NCBI GenBank assembly: GCA_963693285.1
Contig: OY848917.1
Coordinates: 1,056,501-1,120,500 of the forward strand
Source: Xestospongia muta
Lineage: Eukaryota; Porifera; Demospongiae; Haplosclerida; Petrosiidae
Reading direction: 5' to 3'
Length of the DNA: 64,000 nt
Below the pieces are notes generated by a model that was given only the letters and a program-made list of their open reading frames with translations, ran no database searches and was not told the DNA's origin. The position numbers and the translations under genes are program-made. This document shows positions 1 to 14,300 of the stretch, one piece after another (the stretch's first letter is position 1; each line of letters starts with the position of its first letter).

Positions 1-497
1 TGCCTGCAATCATTAGCACATTAGCTATACTTACTGTTTGTCAGCACCATATACCATATTAGTTCTAATTAAAGGAAATGTTTACATTGAAGTCTTTTGA
101 ATTTTATCCAGGTAGTTTAGGAATTATGTCAGTATGTACATATGCATATACAAAGCTACATTGATTATTGTATAATGTCAGTAATTGTCATTGTATGTCA
201 TACTGTGTAATAATCCCTTGCTATGAATATAGTTAAAGTATTTTCCCAATTTCTGAACAGAAAAAATGTAGGGAGAATCCAATAGTAACCCGATTCCTTT
301 AATTTAGCTGGAATTTAAAACTCAAATATATTTTTTATATTATAATAATTATGTTGAAAATTACAAGTATTGCATTATGTGGAGTTCTTTACTTGTGTTG
401 TTATGGTTACCTTATTTGGTTTAGAAATAAACAGCTCTAGATTAATTACATACACTGTACATGTCATAGGTATTACTTACTACCTTTCTTTTATTAG

Positions 498-2457
498 AAT
501 ACCCAATAGCTGAAGAGGTGGAGCTAAGGGTCTACTGTGAAAATCAGCCAATAGCAATTTCCACATTCACTTTCTTCCAGAACATGCCACCCTCAGATAT
601 GTTGCTGCAAATACTCCACTCTCAATTGCAGTCTCAATTCCAGTTAGGTGGTCAGGGTGGACTTGGTGGTACAGGTAGTGGAGCTACTGGAGGACAGGTA
701 CACTACTACACAACTTTTAGATTTACTTCCAATGTATGTTCTTCTGTAGACTATGAGTGCTGGACACTATGCTGGTTATATCCCATCATCAATGTACCAG
801 CTTTTGTTGGGTGCATGTCGTCTTGGTTGTGAGCCCCTAGTCTATTGTCTCCTGTGTTCTCCTGTGATGGAAGGAATATCTTCAGAGCAAATGAAAGAGG
901 CACATGAATGTGCTGAAACTAATGGACATGAAGAATTAGCTGAGCATCTTATGGAATTGTTTATTCTACATGATATGGCTTTGCCACCTCAGTTGATTAG
1001 CCGTGGACCTGGTCAGTCTAAGGAGCCAGAAAAACATGTCCCTGCTTATTATGATGCATTGGATATGATAGATCAAGGTGGCAATACACCTCAAGGTAAT
1101 GTACATGTTTAGTGTATACACATGGTATGCATTTTGTGTAAGTGTATGAGCAGCAATTATTTGGTAACATTATTGACTCAGTAGTAGCTATATTATAGCT
1201 GTGATGAGGTATATGTCATAGTTATCTCTCTTTAGTACATATTAATGTATTAAAGTTGTTTTCATTATTAATTATATGTCATCTCTCTTTACAGAACGTG
1301 CTGAGACTGTTCTCAAACAACTTGTTGTTGCTGTACAATCCAGTAAGACTAAAGAGAAAAAAGAGAATGTTGAAGAAGAGGAAAAGAAAGATGAAGAGGA
1401 AGTAGTCCTTGAAGATGATGTAATCACACCTACTAATGAGATCTCTGCCACTCTTCAAGAGCCTCCAATAGAAGATTTAACTAAACAATTGGATCAAACA
1501 AAACTTACTGTTGCAAGAAAAATCTCAGTTTCTCGTCTAAAACGGCAAACCAAGTCAATATCAGGTAAACTATATTCTCAATTTAAATAAATTGACTCAT
1601 TTTAGATGGTGATGTAGATTTACCTGAAGAACCATTCAAACCAGCCACACCCCCTCGTTCATCAAGAGGTAGTTTATCTGAAAGCGGAGATGAAGTAGGA
1701 GAGCTACCCTATAATCAGAAGAAGCATCCATTTTATCAACACAGTGATGCTGACTCAGCTATTGGCATGGTAAGCACTAGATAGACACTATACATTTATA
1801 AATGTAGTAAATTTAATCTGTTTCACACACTCCACTATAAAATTAGTTTTCTTAAAGTAATATATCATCTAATTTTATAGTCTTTTGAAGAAGAGTGCTC
1901 TTCCATGATCTTCTCTGAGGTTCAACGTCGTAGGAGTTCCTCTCTCCTACCAATAGACTATGTTGGTCAAAGTGGTGATGCTATTAGTATTAAACTACCT
2001 CAAGATGCTGGAATAGAAGGTATTGAACCACACTATATGATATGATTATTTAGCATACACTTATACATGCAGCAATATCTTAGTTGATTGACATCAAGTG
2101 ATATTGTCTTATTGTTATAGTTGCTAGCAGTCTTGAGTGGGAATCTAATATTGTGGTCATTGAAGATTATCCACCAAATCAAGAATTCAAAATTTTCCAC
2201 AAAGGAGATGGTATCATTCAGGTACATACTTTTAACCACAATAGTTGCCACACCTACTAATTGTTATAATATCACTTGTAGTCTTATTTAGTTGGATAAT
2301 TTTTACTTGTATGTACTTTTGTAGGTTGGGGAACGTCTTGTTCGTAACATGTCAGTACATGAGTTTTCTGATTTGTTTCATACTGAAGCAGCCAATGGAA
2401 TGACTCTTAAGATCATTCCAAATATGGAGAAACCAACTCAACCATCTATTGAAGTAT

Positions 2458-2495
<38 letters not shown>

Positions 2496-4535
2496 TTAAT
2501 TCCTTGAGAGAAAGAATATTACTTTTATTTCTCTTATAGCCTACATCTGTTGCTATGCTTCGTCGTACTCCTAGTGAACAAAATGTTTATGATAACATCA
2601 AAACTAAGATCAACCAGCTCCCGAGTATGAGGCCACCTAAGTAAGTCTAAACTTAAATCTACTCATTCATAATGTACAATACAATGGTTCTATTAATATT
2701 AAATGTAATGGTTTTCTTCTGTAGCTCTGAGAGGACAGTTACCATTCCACGCTCACCAAATGGTTTTGGTTTTAAAATGATTGGTGGTAAAAAAGTGGGT
2801 GTGTTTATCTCTGATATACGTGCTGATGTCACACAAGTAAGTATAAAAAAAATGATCAGTTATATATTTATCTTAGATATTATATAGTCATTGATATTAG
2901 AGCATCCTTTATAATTATATTGTTGTTCTATTACAGGTATATAGTGGTGATCAAATCCTTAACATCAATGGACATAACACACAAGGACTAACATTGTATG
3001 ATGCTAGTCAACTTTTACAGAGTGTGTCTGGTGATCTTCAGTTGACTGTAGTGGAGAACCGAGCTAGTAAGTTATAACTTATAATAACTAGATGAACACA
3101 CCCACTGAGATAGTCAGCCTCCCTTATGTACAAGTACATATAATTGCACATCCTTTGATGTACCTTTATTAGAGGGACATCCTCCTTTAAACTATACAGT
3201 TTACTGTATTAAAAATCATTGATTGATTTATTTTTTCTTTTATAGAATTTTTAAGTGTACATGAGCAAGTTGAATTAGATTCCTTATACCTCCGTAGTCG
3301 TATTGACCACACCCCCATCAGTAATCGTGAAATGACACTGAAGAAAGGGTCTTTGCTTAGGGTAGTCAATACATTTGTCCATGCTCCAAATTATTGGTTA
3401 GCTTGGGCTGTTGATGAAAGAACTGGTGTGGAGACACAACTGAAGAGAATACCAAGTCCTATATAGTAAGTAGATTGTAGTTGATAGTAAATTTATAATA
3501 ATTATAGGAAAATACCAAATAATGATCATCTTGTATTCTATCATTAGTTCTATACATGTACTAATATTTCAGTATATAGACAATGTTTATATCATATTAA
3601 AGATGTCCTAATAATATGATCCATTAATATCAAACTTATTTTTATTATAATCTCTTAATTTATTTTTTAGTGCTCAAAAACAATTTGGTTATGAGGTATA
3701 TGAGCGTGTTCAACGATCTGATGTGATGTATCGCCATCCAGTATGTATTGTTGGACCACAAAGTGATGCTATTGCTGAGAATTTGTCAAAACAAGATGGT
3801 TTCTCACTTTGTAAAAATGTTGAAGAAGTCCTGGGTGTCTGTGCTAAGGTATGTAATGAGAAGATAGACTGTACATAATGAAGTACTGTATGTCCAATAT
3901 CTTACTGTTTATAATTAGAATAGTCAGCCATTTTTATGTCTTAACTATAACAAACAATGTACATAGATCACAATGATTGTTATTATATTTTCTCCTAATT
4001 ACAGGGTTCATATCATGCAGTATACAGTGTCTCTGATAAAACTACTCTTCATCTCCTTACAGCACTACAACCAATAGTTCTCCAGACACCAACTGATACA
4101 GCACCTTTAATGGAACAACTCAAGTTCACCAAGATAACTATAGATGGTAAGTAGAGCACACATGTCCCTGTTGACTCCATTTGTGTAATATCATGAGATA
4201 TTAAAGATTGTAAAGTATATGAAATATAAAGATCTAGTCATTTAGTAATGAAATGATAAATACATTTATAATATGATTTTACTATTAGCATTAATTGTAA
4301 TAAAGTGAGTTGACTTGTCAATGTTTTAGTTCCATACATGTAGTACTTGATATATTCTAATTTATACAGTTCTAATGACATCTAAACTGTGTACATCTAA
4401 TACTAAGATTACTGTATTATTATTGTAGGTTACTTGTCTGGTGATAAGAAGAGTGAGTTAGTGAGTCAAGCTATTGATCAAGTCCATCAACTTCGATCCC
4501 TTCCAGTATGGAGACCAATGGGTATTATTCATTAA
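498..4535 (+). CDS. MAGUK-A: DBB-like, PDZ, PDZ, SH3, guanylate-kinase-like scaffold (5' exons outside window)
   Basis: Exons by splice sites and phase: 498-697, 750-1095, 1295-1564, 1606-1769, 1881-2019, 2121-2221, 2325-2453, 2540-2640, 2725-2836, 2937-3066, 3246-3465, 3671-3848, 4005-4146, 4429-4535 (stop TAA); about 779 aa visible. The first two exons look like the DBB domain of BCAP/BANK: a VELRVYCENQ strand, then an ankyrin-like helix pair ending NGHEELAEHLMELF. A Glu/Lys-rich linker and a Ser-rich PATPPR segment follow. PDZ1 spans 2121-2453; PDZ2 (2725-3066) has a GFGF carboxylate loop. The SH3 (3246-3465) contains WLAWAVDE. The GuK-like domain is short and has no GxxGxGKS P-loop (it reads VGPQSDA), so it is probably a catalytically dead binding module, as in other MAGUKs. 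SH3 and GuK resemble DLG5/CARMA-type proteins most. All exons stay in frame, unlike the other copies in this window. A membrane or junction scaffolding role is inferred from the family. Confidence 0.82.
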
Positions 4536-5305
4536 CAGTTACATACTACACTAATAATATTTCCTTCAATAAATAATACACTCAATGCTGTTATAATGAC
4601 ACATTAGTTTGTACATAGAAAACATTTGTTATTGTAACTAATGACCATTTTTTTATTTTTCATGATAATAATTTTTCTATTATATTTCTTATCTTTTTAT
4701 TGTAGTTATTATTTTATTATTAATGTTACTTCTTATTTTGTATCATTGTTCTATTGTGTTGTTAAGTTTAAACTTTAAATTTATGTAATAACAACGAATT
4801 AATGATAACAATAGTCAGAAAGTAACTGAAGAGTCTTCACAGGATGAGATTATATTGAATTTTATTATATACTACACACTGATATAAACATTGTATTTGT
4901 TTCTTATAATAAGTACAGATTTAAATTTTCTAATAGTTTTTACGGAAGCTCTTGAAGCTCAATTAATCCAAGGGGAAGCCAGTGACAGCTTGCATTTTTA
5001 TTTACTAGATACTGACCTAAGGTGTGTCTTCTCTGAGAAGGCGATTCAAGTTATATAGCACCTGTTTGCTTTGTTGTTTGTCAAATTATTGTCAGTGTAA
5101 CTGTAACTGTGAAAGGTGGCTCTCCCGTCTCTGGTATCTAGTGTGTTTTCCAATATCAATCATCATTTGATTCTCTTAGAGAATATTTCATGGAATTTGA
5201 GAGAGACTATTGACTATTCACTTTAAAGTCTAAGTTAATAACGTTGTACGTCAGTGATTGCGCTCGTTTTGGAATTGTGTACACTTTCTTCTGTGACTAC
5301 TGATT
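4536..5305 (+). promoter_or_regulatory. MAGUK-A 3' flank and presumed ROCO1 promoter / 5' UTR
   Basis: AT-rich intergenic stretch. Up to about 4780 it matches the 3' flanks of MAGUK-C (from 35693) and MAGUK-D (from 62439), so it carries the shared MAGUK 3' UTR. The last 250 bases are GC-richer and include TACGTCA (about 5247), a CRE-like half site, just before the ROCO1 ATG at 5306. The exact transcription start is not visible. Confidence 0.35.
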
Positions 5306-8300
5306 ATGGCGGACCAGAGCTCACCAGACAACAGTGCTCCTAGTGTACCACCATCAAAAAGGCCTAGAATGAGTGAAAGTGGTAAGATGATCCATGTATA
5401 TTATACACCTCTTAACAGAGGAGTATAACAGTGTGTAGTATTATCATGAACTGGACTCCCACTATGATGTAGTTATAATGTCAAATACACAAAATATGGA
5501 ATTGCTAACACAATAGAAGAAGCTATACTCTTAATTTGCTTGTGTCAGGAAGCAAAATCTCTAAAAATATTAGCACTAGATCCTCCCAAGATTCTTTTCT
5601 AGATTAAACCATGGTTTAGCAGTAGTATAGTTGGTTTATGTTGTGGTTATTATTATATTTGATTGATAACTAGTAAATTGGTCTGTATATTAGTTTGTTA
5701 GTTAATATTTTAGAAATAATGTACATTGTAAGTTACCTCCAAATTATGTTTAAATTCACAAATATCTTTTCAAAGTTAAAACAGCTGTAATTATCTAGTG
5801 GTATCTTTAAAGGAATGTGTTGATCCATTTTCCTTTACTTTCATTTATACATCCATTAATTCAATTATGTATCTACTTATTTTTATTTCTATTCATTTCA
5901 CTATAGGTACATTAACTCCACCCACTTCTAATAATATCACTTCACAACCTGTCAATATTGGACAGCTAGGAAATCCAAGCCATCTAGCCACACCTTCTTT
6001 GTATAGTAATTTGTGGACTCCACAATCTGTCATTGAAACATTTAGTCAATCAAATTCTCCTATTCTTGGGAACTCCACAATCTTTCCTAATGATCTAATT
6101 AGTACTTCAAGGCACATTGTTCCTCCTGTACTATCATTATCTACCTCTTTGACTGGTTTTGTCTCACCTGTTCTCTCTTCATCTTCTGTAATGACACACT
6201 CACCCAACATGGAAACATTCTATCAACATATGAGTGGTAATGTGACCACACCCTCAGATATAATGACCAGGCAAATGGATTATCATAATCTGCAAGGTTC
6301 CCAACATCTCTTTAATCCTAACGTTACCATGACAACTTTATCCCATTTTAATTCACCTGACATTAATCAAGATATACATTATCAGACTCCACTTCATATA
6401 AATGATCCATACCATGTAGGTTCTAGTTTACCTGCTATTCAGCCACTACAGGTTGATACTAACATGTTACCACCCTCAGCCAGGATAACAACTAATTTTA
6501 GAAGTTATAGCACTCCAAGAATGGTAGCTGACTTTAATTCACCTCACATGATTCCACATGTACCTCACCAGATCCCAAACCTTTACTCAATGAACACACA
6601 CCCTATACTTCCAAGGGTTGAACTGCTGTCCCACACTAACCAAAGTAATATGATGGCTCACTTATGTAATACTGGCAACATTCCTGAAGTCTTCCATAAT
6701 AACAGACCTCCTACACTGAACCCAGGGACTACAGGATTACCATTGGAACAAATGTTTCAAGAAGAAAAGGTATCATGACATCTATTGACATTAAAGATAG
6801 TTTACATTAACAAAGAATAGCTAATGTCAGCTACTGATTGTTACTTTATTAGCCTAACTATTCTTCTCTAATTCTCTGAATATCTGTCTGTCATAGAGCA
6901 GTCTTTAATGATCTTATTCCACATTTGACGAATGTATTTTTCTTTTATAACCTCCAGACATACTTTCCATCAAATGTGCTAGTAATTTGAGTTAATTATA
7001 CTTTACAAATGATATGTGTTACTCTAATAAGTTGTTGTTATTATATTATGTTAATGTCATAACAAACACAAACAAACTGACATTTATTAAGTTATTATAC
7101 TAACCTATTGTTGTTATATATTTATATAAACTGTTAATATAGTAAGTTATATTATATTTGTTGTTACAGATATCATCAGATGAACATCTTGAAACAAATG
7201 AACTGACCACTGTGTCTATATCACAAAGTAATGATAGTGATTTTAACAGTTCCTCTGATGAAGAGGATTTTGATCCTATGATATTTGTAAGTATGTTATA
7301 TTTGTAATGTTTTATAGGAGAGCACTCATAGTATCTATTGAGTGGACTATTAGTTACTTGTTATGTCATCAATAAATTTACATGTTACCTTGTTATCTGT
7401 CAAAATATTGACTCCTCATCTTACGTACTCTAGACAGCCTATTGTCTTTTTAGTCTTATGCTCAGACACCCACTTGTTTTAAATACTATAAAGTGTATCT
7501 GGTAATGAATCCTTATCATTTAAACAACATGTTTTAGCTAAAGAACTAGAACAATGATGTCATCAACTACACAAATCATTATCAGTAAAACATAGAATAA
7601 AAGACAAATTGTAAATTGTTTATCATGTCAACAATAAATGTAGATTTTGCCTCAATGACAGTCACCATAGTGGCCCCTCCCTTCGCATATACTTAACCGT
7701 TTATAATATCCTATGTTGTAACTTGTTGAAGTTGTTATATAATATTTAATATTGTATTATATTAAAGTATTAGTGGACTGTTTGTTACTGAACAAGATAT
7801 TTAGAGAAGAGGTTAACTGTTTTGAAATATAAAGGAATTAGAAACCTTTATATTTTTTTTTAATAATAGCTTCTTTAATATCTCAATAAAGGTCAAGCAT
7901 TAGTTATTAATATATAATACTGGCCTTACTTTCTATTATACTATTAATGTTAGTTCTATGATAATATTAATAATAATATTCATAGTTTGTTTTATCAATA
8001 TATGAATAGTGTCATTTTAATAACCTCTTATTAACATTGTTTTATATCATTTCCTACTGTGATATAGTTTATAATAAAATAAGACTGATTGATTATAATT
8101 TAGTTTAGTATAAGACTTTAATAAATCATTAAATATATGTTATTAAGTTTTATTACTCTCTATTAACTAATGACATCAAATGATGTAATGACTGAACACA
8201 TCAAACTATTGTGTATATAACTAGTGTAGTCAGTATAGACTTACTTTCATAGTTGATATTGTATCTAATGAGATATTTACTTTTGATGTAGTGTGTATTT

Positions 8301-11300
8301 ACAATATTAAGTTATATAATAAGTTATTACTAGTGTCTACTTCATAGGATGCTTCTCTACATAATGCTGTTTATTATGGCAGACTTGATAAAATTAAAAA
8401 AAGAATACAAGGTGGTACAAATGTCAATGCCAGATATGAGGTTTGTCAATATAATTATAATAATATTAGTGTAGTATACAAATAGTGTATAAAACAATAT
8501 TATAGACAATAGTCAGTATGTCATTTATATTAACCACATAATTCAATGAGACAATAACTTTATATGTAGTTATTATAAAAGATTTATTACACTTATTTAA
8601 TAATTATTATTACAATATGTTACACAACATGTTATCACAAAGTGTGTAAGTCAATTGTGAGCCTCTTTCTATAGATTACTGTATAGTGGGTATTATTGGC
8701 AGACAAAATATTTGACGGTCTGCCATCAAAATAAGCAAAATTAAAATTTGGCAATTTATTAAAATATTTGTTATAATTAAATGTGGGTGGTATTAATTAA
8801 TAGTGAGTGGTACTGTGGGTACTACCGATATAACACCACGTAAACTCTCGTGAAAGTAAGATCGATGGATGCTTGACCAAGCAGTAGTGGCCTCCCTTTA
8901 TGTTTAGTAGCAAAGTTTTCACTGTGATAGATGTGTTGTTACTGTCTGCCAGCTTTTTAAGGATGCACAATGTTCTTCATTTGGCAGGACAGTTTTCTTC
9001 GTGAAATACCTAAGTAACGCCATTTACGTAGCGGGTAGCAGATGGTGATCACGTGCAGGGAGGCGTGAAAAATTATCGACAGTTACTATAGTTAGTACTG
9101 ATGTAGTAATGTACCCAGTAGTCTATGTATATGTATTTAATTATTGATATATTATATTGTGTCTCTTTATTAGGGTACTGGTGATAGTATGATCATAGCA
9201 GCTTGTCAGTCCAATGTAGATAATGTACATGTTGTTGAATTTTTAATTAGTATTGGAGGTGACGTTGATCTTCAAAATAATGTGAGTATTAATTATTAAT
9301 AATTTTATGATATTTATTATAACATTCAATTTGTGTAATGAGATTTGTTATAACATTTTACACATGTAGGTTTATATCAGTTAAACTTAAAACATCCATA
9401 ATTATATAATATTTAATGATATACTTGTCATAGTATTATGTGACAATAAGTCTAGCTATGATCTGTTTGTTTCTGATAGTCCAGTAGAATGTTATGAACA
9501 TAGCCACACCTCTAATAATATAGTTGTAAATGTACCTAATGTTTTTACATATTTTACCCAATCTATTAATACTTGTCAATATTGTTCTATTGTATATATA
9601 TTAATGAAAATGTCAGCATGTGCTTTTAAATAATTCTATAAAATGATACATATTATCATTTTATATACATGTAGTAAGTGGTAATGAACCATATAATAGC
9701 AAACCAAGGCTATCTAGTGTGAGTAGTAATGTTTGTAGTTATTTGTCCTTAGCAAGTTGTAATTTCAATATTACTTAATATTAGGTATTATTATTAATAC
9801 ATTCATTACTAATAGTCATACACAAAGATTGGTATATACTGCTATAGATATTGTTAACTTGATGTTCCATCTTGTCCATTACAAACCTCATATTTTCAAA
9901 GATAGGTGGTACTAACTAGTAAAGAATTATTACAAAATAAATAATATTAAATTTACACTGTATGTTCCACATTGTTTATAATAGCTCTATCATTTTGTTC
10001 TATTCTACCATACATATAAAGGGTTAATTTTAAGTAATAATTGCTGATATTTCATGTAAAACACACTGCAGTAATACACCTTACCATATATGGAAGAAAT
10101 TGACTTCCCTTTTTGGTGCCTAGTACACACACATGTCAGGCTGTCCTATGAATCCACTTTTTAGTGCTTGTAATGATACATGTACCAAATGGTAATTCTA
10201 TACATATTATAGTGATATCATAGGTAATTCCTATAATCACTTTGGTCTACACATGAGCAGTCCACCCACAAACACACACACATACATACACGTACCCTAT
10301 ATTTGAAAAGTTTCATTGTGAAAAAGTTCAAATGTTGGATAATGTACAAAAATAAACACACTAAGTTTGTTACACATTGAAATATTTACAGTAGGAATAT
10401 TATGGTATGTAATTGTGTTTGAAATTTTTTCAACATAAATGAACTTTATAACATGAAAGCTTCTCCATCTACAGTATATATAATCTTTAGTTGTTTTAGA
10501 TGTACCTGGTATACACACATACTAGGCTGTCTTATGAATATACTTTTTAGTACTTATCATGATACATGTACCAGGTGGTAGTTCTATACATATAGTCATA
10601 TCACAAGCAATCCCTATAATCAATCACTTTGGTCTATACATTTGTATGCACACCCACACACTCACTTGGACACACACATACACACACACACACACATGTA
10701 CATACAAAGGTTCTTGTTAAGTTAGAACTATTTTTTAAAGTCATATTTCATATGAAACATGCTATAGTAACCCACATTGCCATATAATGGATAATAGACT
10801 TCCTTTTTAGTGCTTGGTAGTCCTATAATCACTCTAGTCTGCACACACACACACAAGCACACTTCTTTAAAAATATAATATTATTTCTTTTGTTTCTCTG
10901 TTTATTTGTACCTGTCTACAAGTTTAGTGATTATAAATTCGATTTTTATAAGCAATAACTATTAATAAAGTATTTTAGTGAAGTTGTTAATTATCATGTC
11001 ACAACTATTTCCTATTCTATGATACATGACTATAATATATACTGATAATGATTAGTTTGTCAATAGACATGATACTGCTATGTAATAAAATTATTATATT
11101 ATCAATTATTGTATCTATACAACCTAGAAAACTGTTAACATGATAATAAAATATGTTTTAATAATTATATGAATTATCTCTTATTGTTAGGATGGACGTA
11201 CTGCTGTAATTTGGGCCTCTACGTATGGACATCATAAAAGTCTAAAATGTCTTATACAAGCTGGAGCCAATGTGAATATTAAAAATAAGGTAAACATCCT

Positions 11301-14300
11301 AATAAGTACTTTATGTTCTCTTTTATAACAGTAGCTTTCCTTTTAATGTAATATGTTTAGGAACATTTTATTCATGTACAGAATATAATACCTTTGTTTA
11401 CTGTGAGTACATATTGAATGTATTTGAATAGCAGATCAATCTACTGGTATAATTATTATAGCAATCTTTTTTACTTTTCCTGTGTTTAGTTTTCTTTTCC
11501 TTTATATTAATGGTAATGTAGACAATAGACTGACTTAATGTATCTGGTTATCAGTATATTTGGCCTATCAATTGTTCTTTTGTTCTACCATATAGACAAA
11601 GGGTTATCAATAGTATTACACTACATTATACCACTGTCTATTGTTTGATACAAACAGGTTGTAGTACATTTAATATATTTATAGTATATGGTCAGAGTAC
11701 TGTATTGTAGACCAAACAGGAGAGTTATAGATACAGTGTAGTGTAAAGAAAAATGAAGCAAAGGGCTACAGGTTCAAAGGTTATTTTTATCATAACATAC
11801 TGTATGTACAACACAGTACAATATAGACTGGACTATATTGTGTATGGTTTGGTATTTGATATTATGGAATTTCAAAATGATGTCATAATTCCAATATTGG
11901 GCTGTATTTGGATACAGTGCAGGTTCCTTGTCAACACTACAGGTAGTCATCGTAAATGATCAAACATTGCACTAAAAGGAATTTTATGTCATAGATAACA
12001 GAGAATTCCTAGAGTAAACTATTTTCTAACAATTCTATGGAAGTTACATACATTAACAAACAGTATTTAGCAGACTTTCCTTCCTTTTACTGAAAACCTG
12101 GGTATGAGGCTAGTAAGACTATGTGATATGAAACATATCCCTTAGTGTGTTTAACTATAGTTCATGAAAGACTAATTTTAATAAATATTAGGTGTTTCAA
12201 ATATGCAATAAGTTTTTGTTACTGAGTTGTGTAGTTGTTAATAACATTAAGTTATCCTATAACATGTGGTAGATAATCTTATAGTTACCTCTTGAAACAA
12301 ATTGTAGACTACTACACATCCTGAGTAAAAAGGTAGTATGGTGCATTTCCTTGACATTATTGGTTCTAGTATTATCATACATGACATGTCAACTCTATCC
12401 AGTAATATACTAATAGTCACATGACACATGAGTTTTGTGAGAAGAAAAGTCAATAATGAAAATCATGTATAATTCAAAGGTGTAATAACTACCATTCCTC
12501 ATTATACAGCTGTTTCATTTTGATAAGATTAATCCCAAGTGATAACCAACTACAGGTTATTACATAATTGTAACTATCCCTCTATTTCTAGTATACTAGA
12601 TATCCTTTCCAAAGAATAAATACACAAACAAGTTTGCTATGTCATTCATTCATAAGAGACGTCAAATTGTAATAATCACATGTTTTTTCACAAGGTCATA
12701 TGACCACTAATGTCACACTGATGACACACATCAGTAGACATGAATGAAAAGGTGAATGCTATGTATGTACTCTCATTATAGTTGATCATTGATTGTAAAT
12801 CAAGCTGAAGTGAAGAAGTACTCTAAAAGTATATATCCAGATCAAATTGATGATCCTTTCATATTTTTGGCTATAAAATCAAAAGATGTACCCTCTCCTT
12901 TGTAATGTTGTGTTTGACCTATTATATACACCAGTATCAACAGCTCCCGTCAAATGAATATTCTCAACAGGAGGTGAAGCAACTTCAGGAATACGTCATT
13001 AGCTCACAGATTCCAACTTAGAAAAAGAAATTTTACTTAGACAGAACAAAAAGTATTTACAGTTAGTATAACAATAACATAGTTATCAGAAACATTGCTA
13101 CAGTGTTGTAGTTACATGTATTTAACTAATAAAACAACTTTTTTAAAACTAAAACTAAAACCAAAATGTTTTACATTATAGTAACTAAAATTATAACTAA
13201 AACTAAAAAAAATCATCAGAATATACCAAAATGAAAACTAAAACTAAACAAAATTACATTTTCTACTAAAATTAATACTAATACTAAAATTATTTTCATT
13301 ACCAAAACAACACTGCTACTGTCATGACAATTAAATTATCATCAATATTACATATTTTAGTTATTTTACAACAGATACAACAAATTTTATCGATAGATTA
13401 ACATAATTTATATATGCCACACCCAGATTCTTCCATGTTACTTCACATGTACTTAGCTAGTCCAGAAAAGCTGATGAATGTATTACAACTTCAAATTATA
13501 ATATCTTACTGTTGTTGTCACATCCTACTCTGCTTGTCTATCTTGCTTTCTCCTTTGATATAATCATTCCTGTCTTCTAGTTTATACTATCTATAGTTTA
13601 CATGTTACTTCATTGTCAGTATTACATCTTTAGATAGAGAACACTGTGGATCAATGTAGCTTCAACTTTGCATCTATTCATGTTAATGTAGACCCATGAG
13701 ATTACTTGATTGAAAGGTGTGATGGTAAATGTTGAAAATATTGTGAAATAAATTTCACAATTGGTGGAAATATATGAAAACTGCCAAAAGCGTACATCTT
13801 TAAAACTAAATCCTATACAGTATTAGTAACAGTTGATAGACACAATCATCAGTATTATGTATTATATTCTATAGAGTAGTTTTTATTTTGTAACTTAGTT
13901 TCCTTTCATTGCTCATGTTAGGAATTACCTTAAAGAATATTAACATTGCTGAATCTAGAGATAATGTTTAATATGACACACTTTGTGAAAGAGTCTGTTA
14001 TATATCTAATAAAGTGTCTTTGTAGAACAGTCGTATTATATACAATATTTCTTTGAATAAACACCCTGGCATTTGTTTCTCTCACAACATTCTTAACTAA
14101 TTGTTTAAAGAAAACTGGTATTTAATCAAAGCAGCTTTTATTTATTGTATGACATTAATTGGTTAGACATAATTCTATTGTAACAATGACTGGTTGCTAA
14201 AAATGTAGCGATATAGCAATGACATATTAAAATGACGTTAATATCCTTAGTAGCAGTGACGTATTTTCTATCTAGAACATTCTAGAACCTCTGAGCATAA

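Noticed and set aside
2033..2251. Minus-strand 72-codon frame (also at 59760)
   Set aside because: It is antisense to the PDZ1 exon and intron; a shadow frame.
5798..5906. N-terminal extension MVSLKECVDPFSFTF of the long frame
   Set aside because: It is intron sequence. The acceptor CTATAG at 5901-5906 and phase match to exon 5306-5381 give a better model, and the hydrophobic stretch is not a signal peptide.
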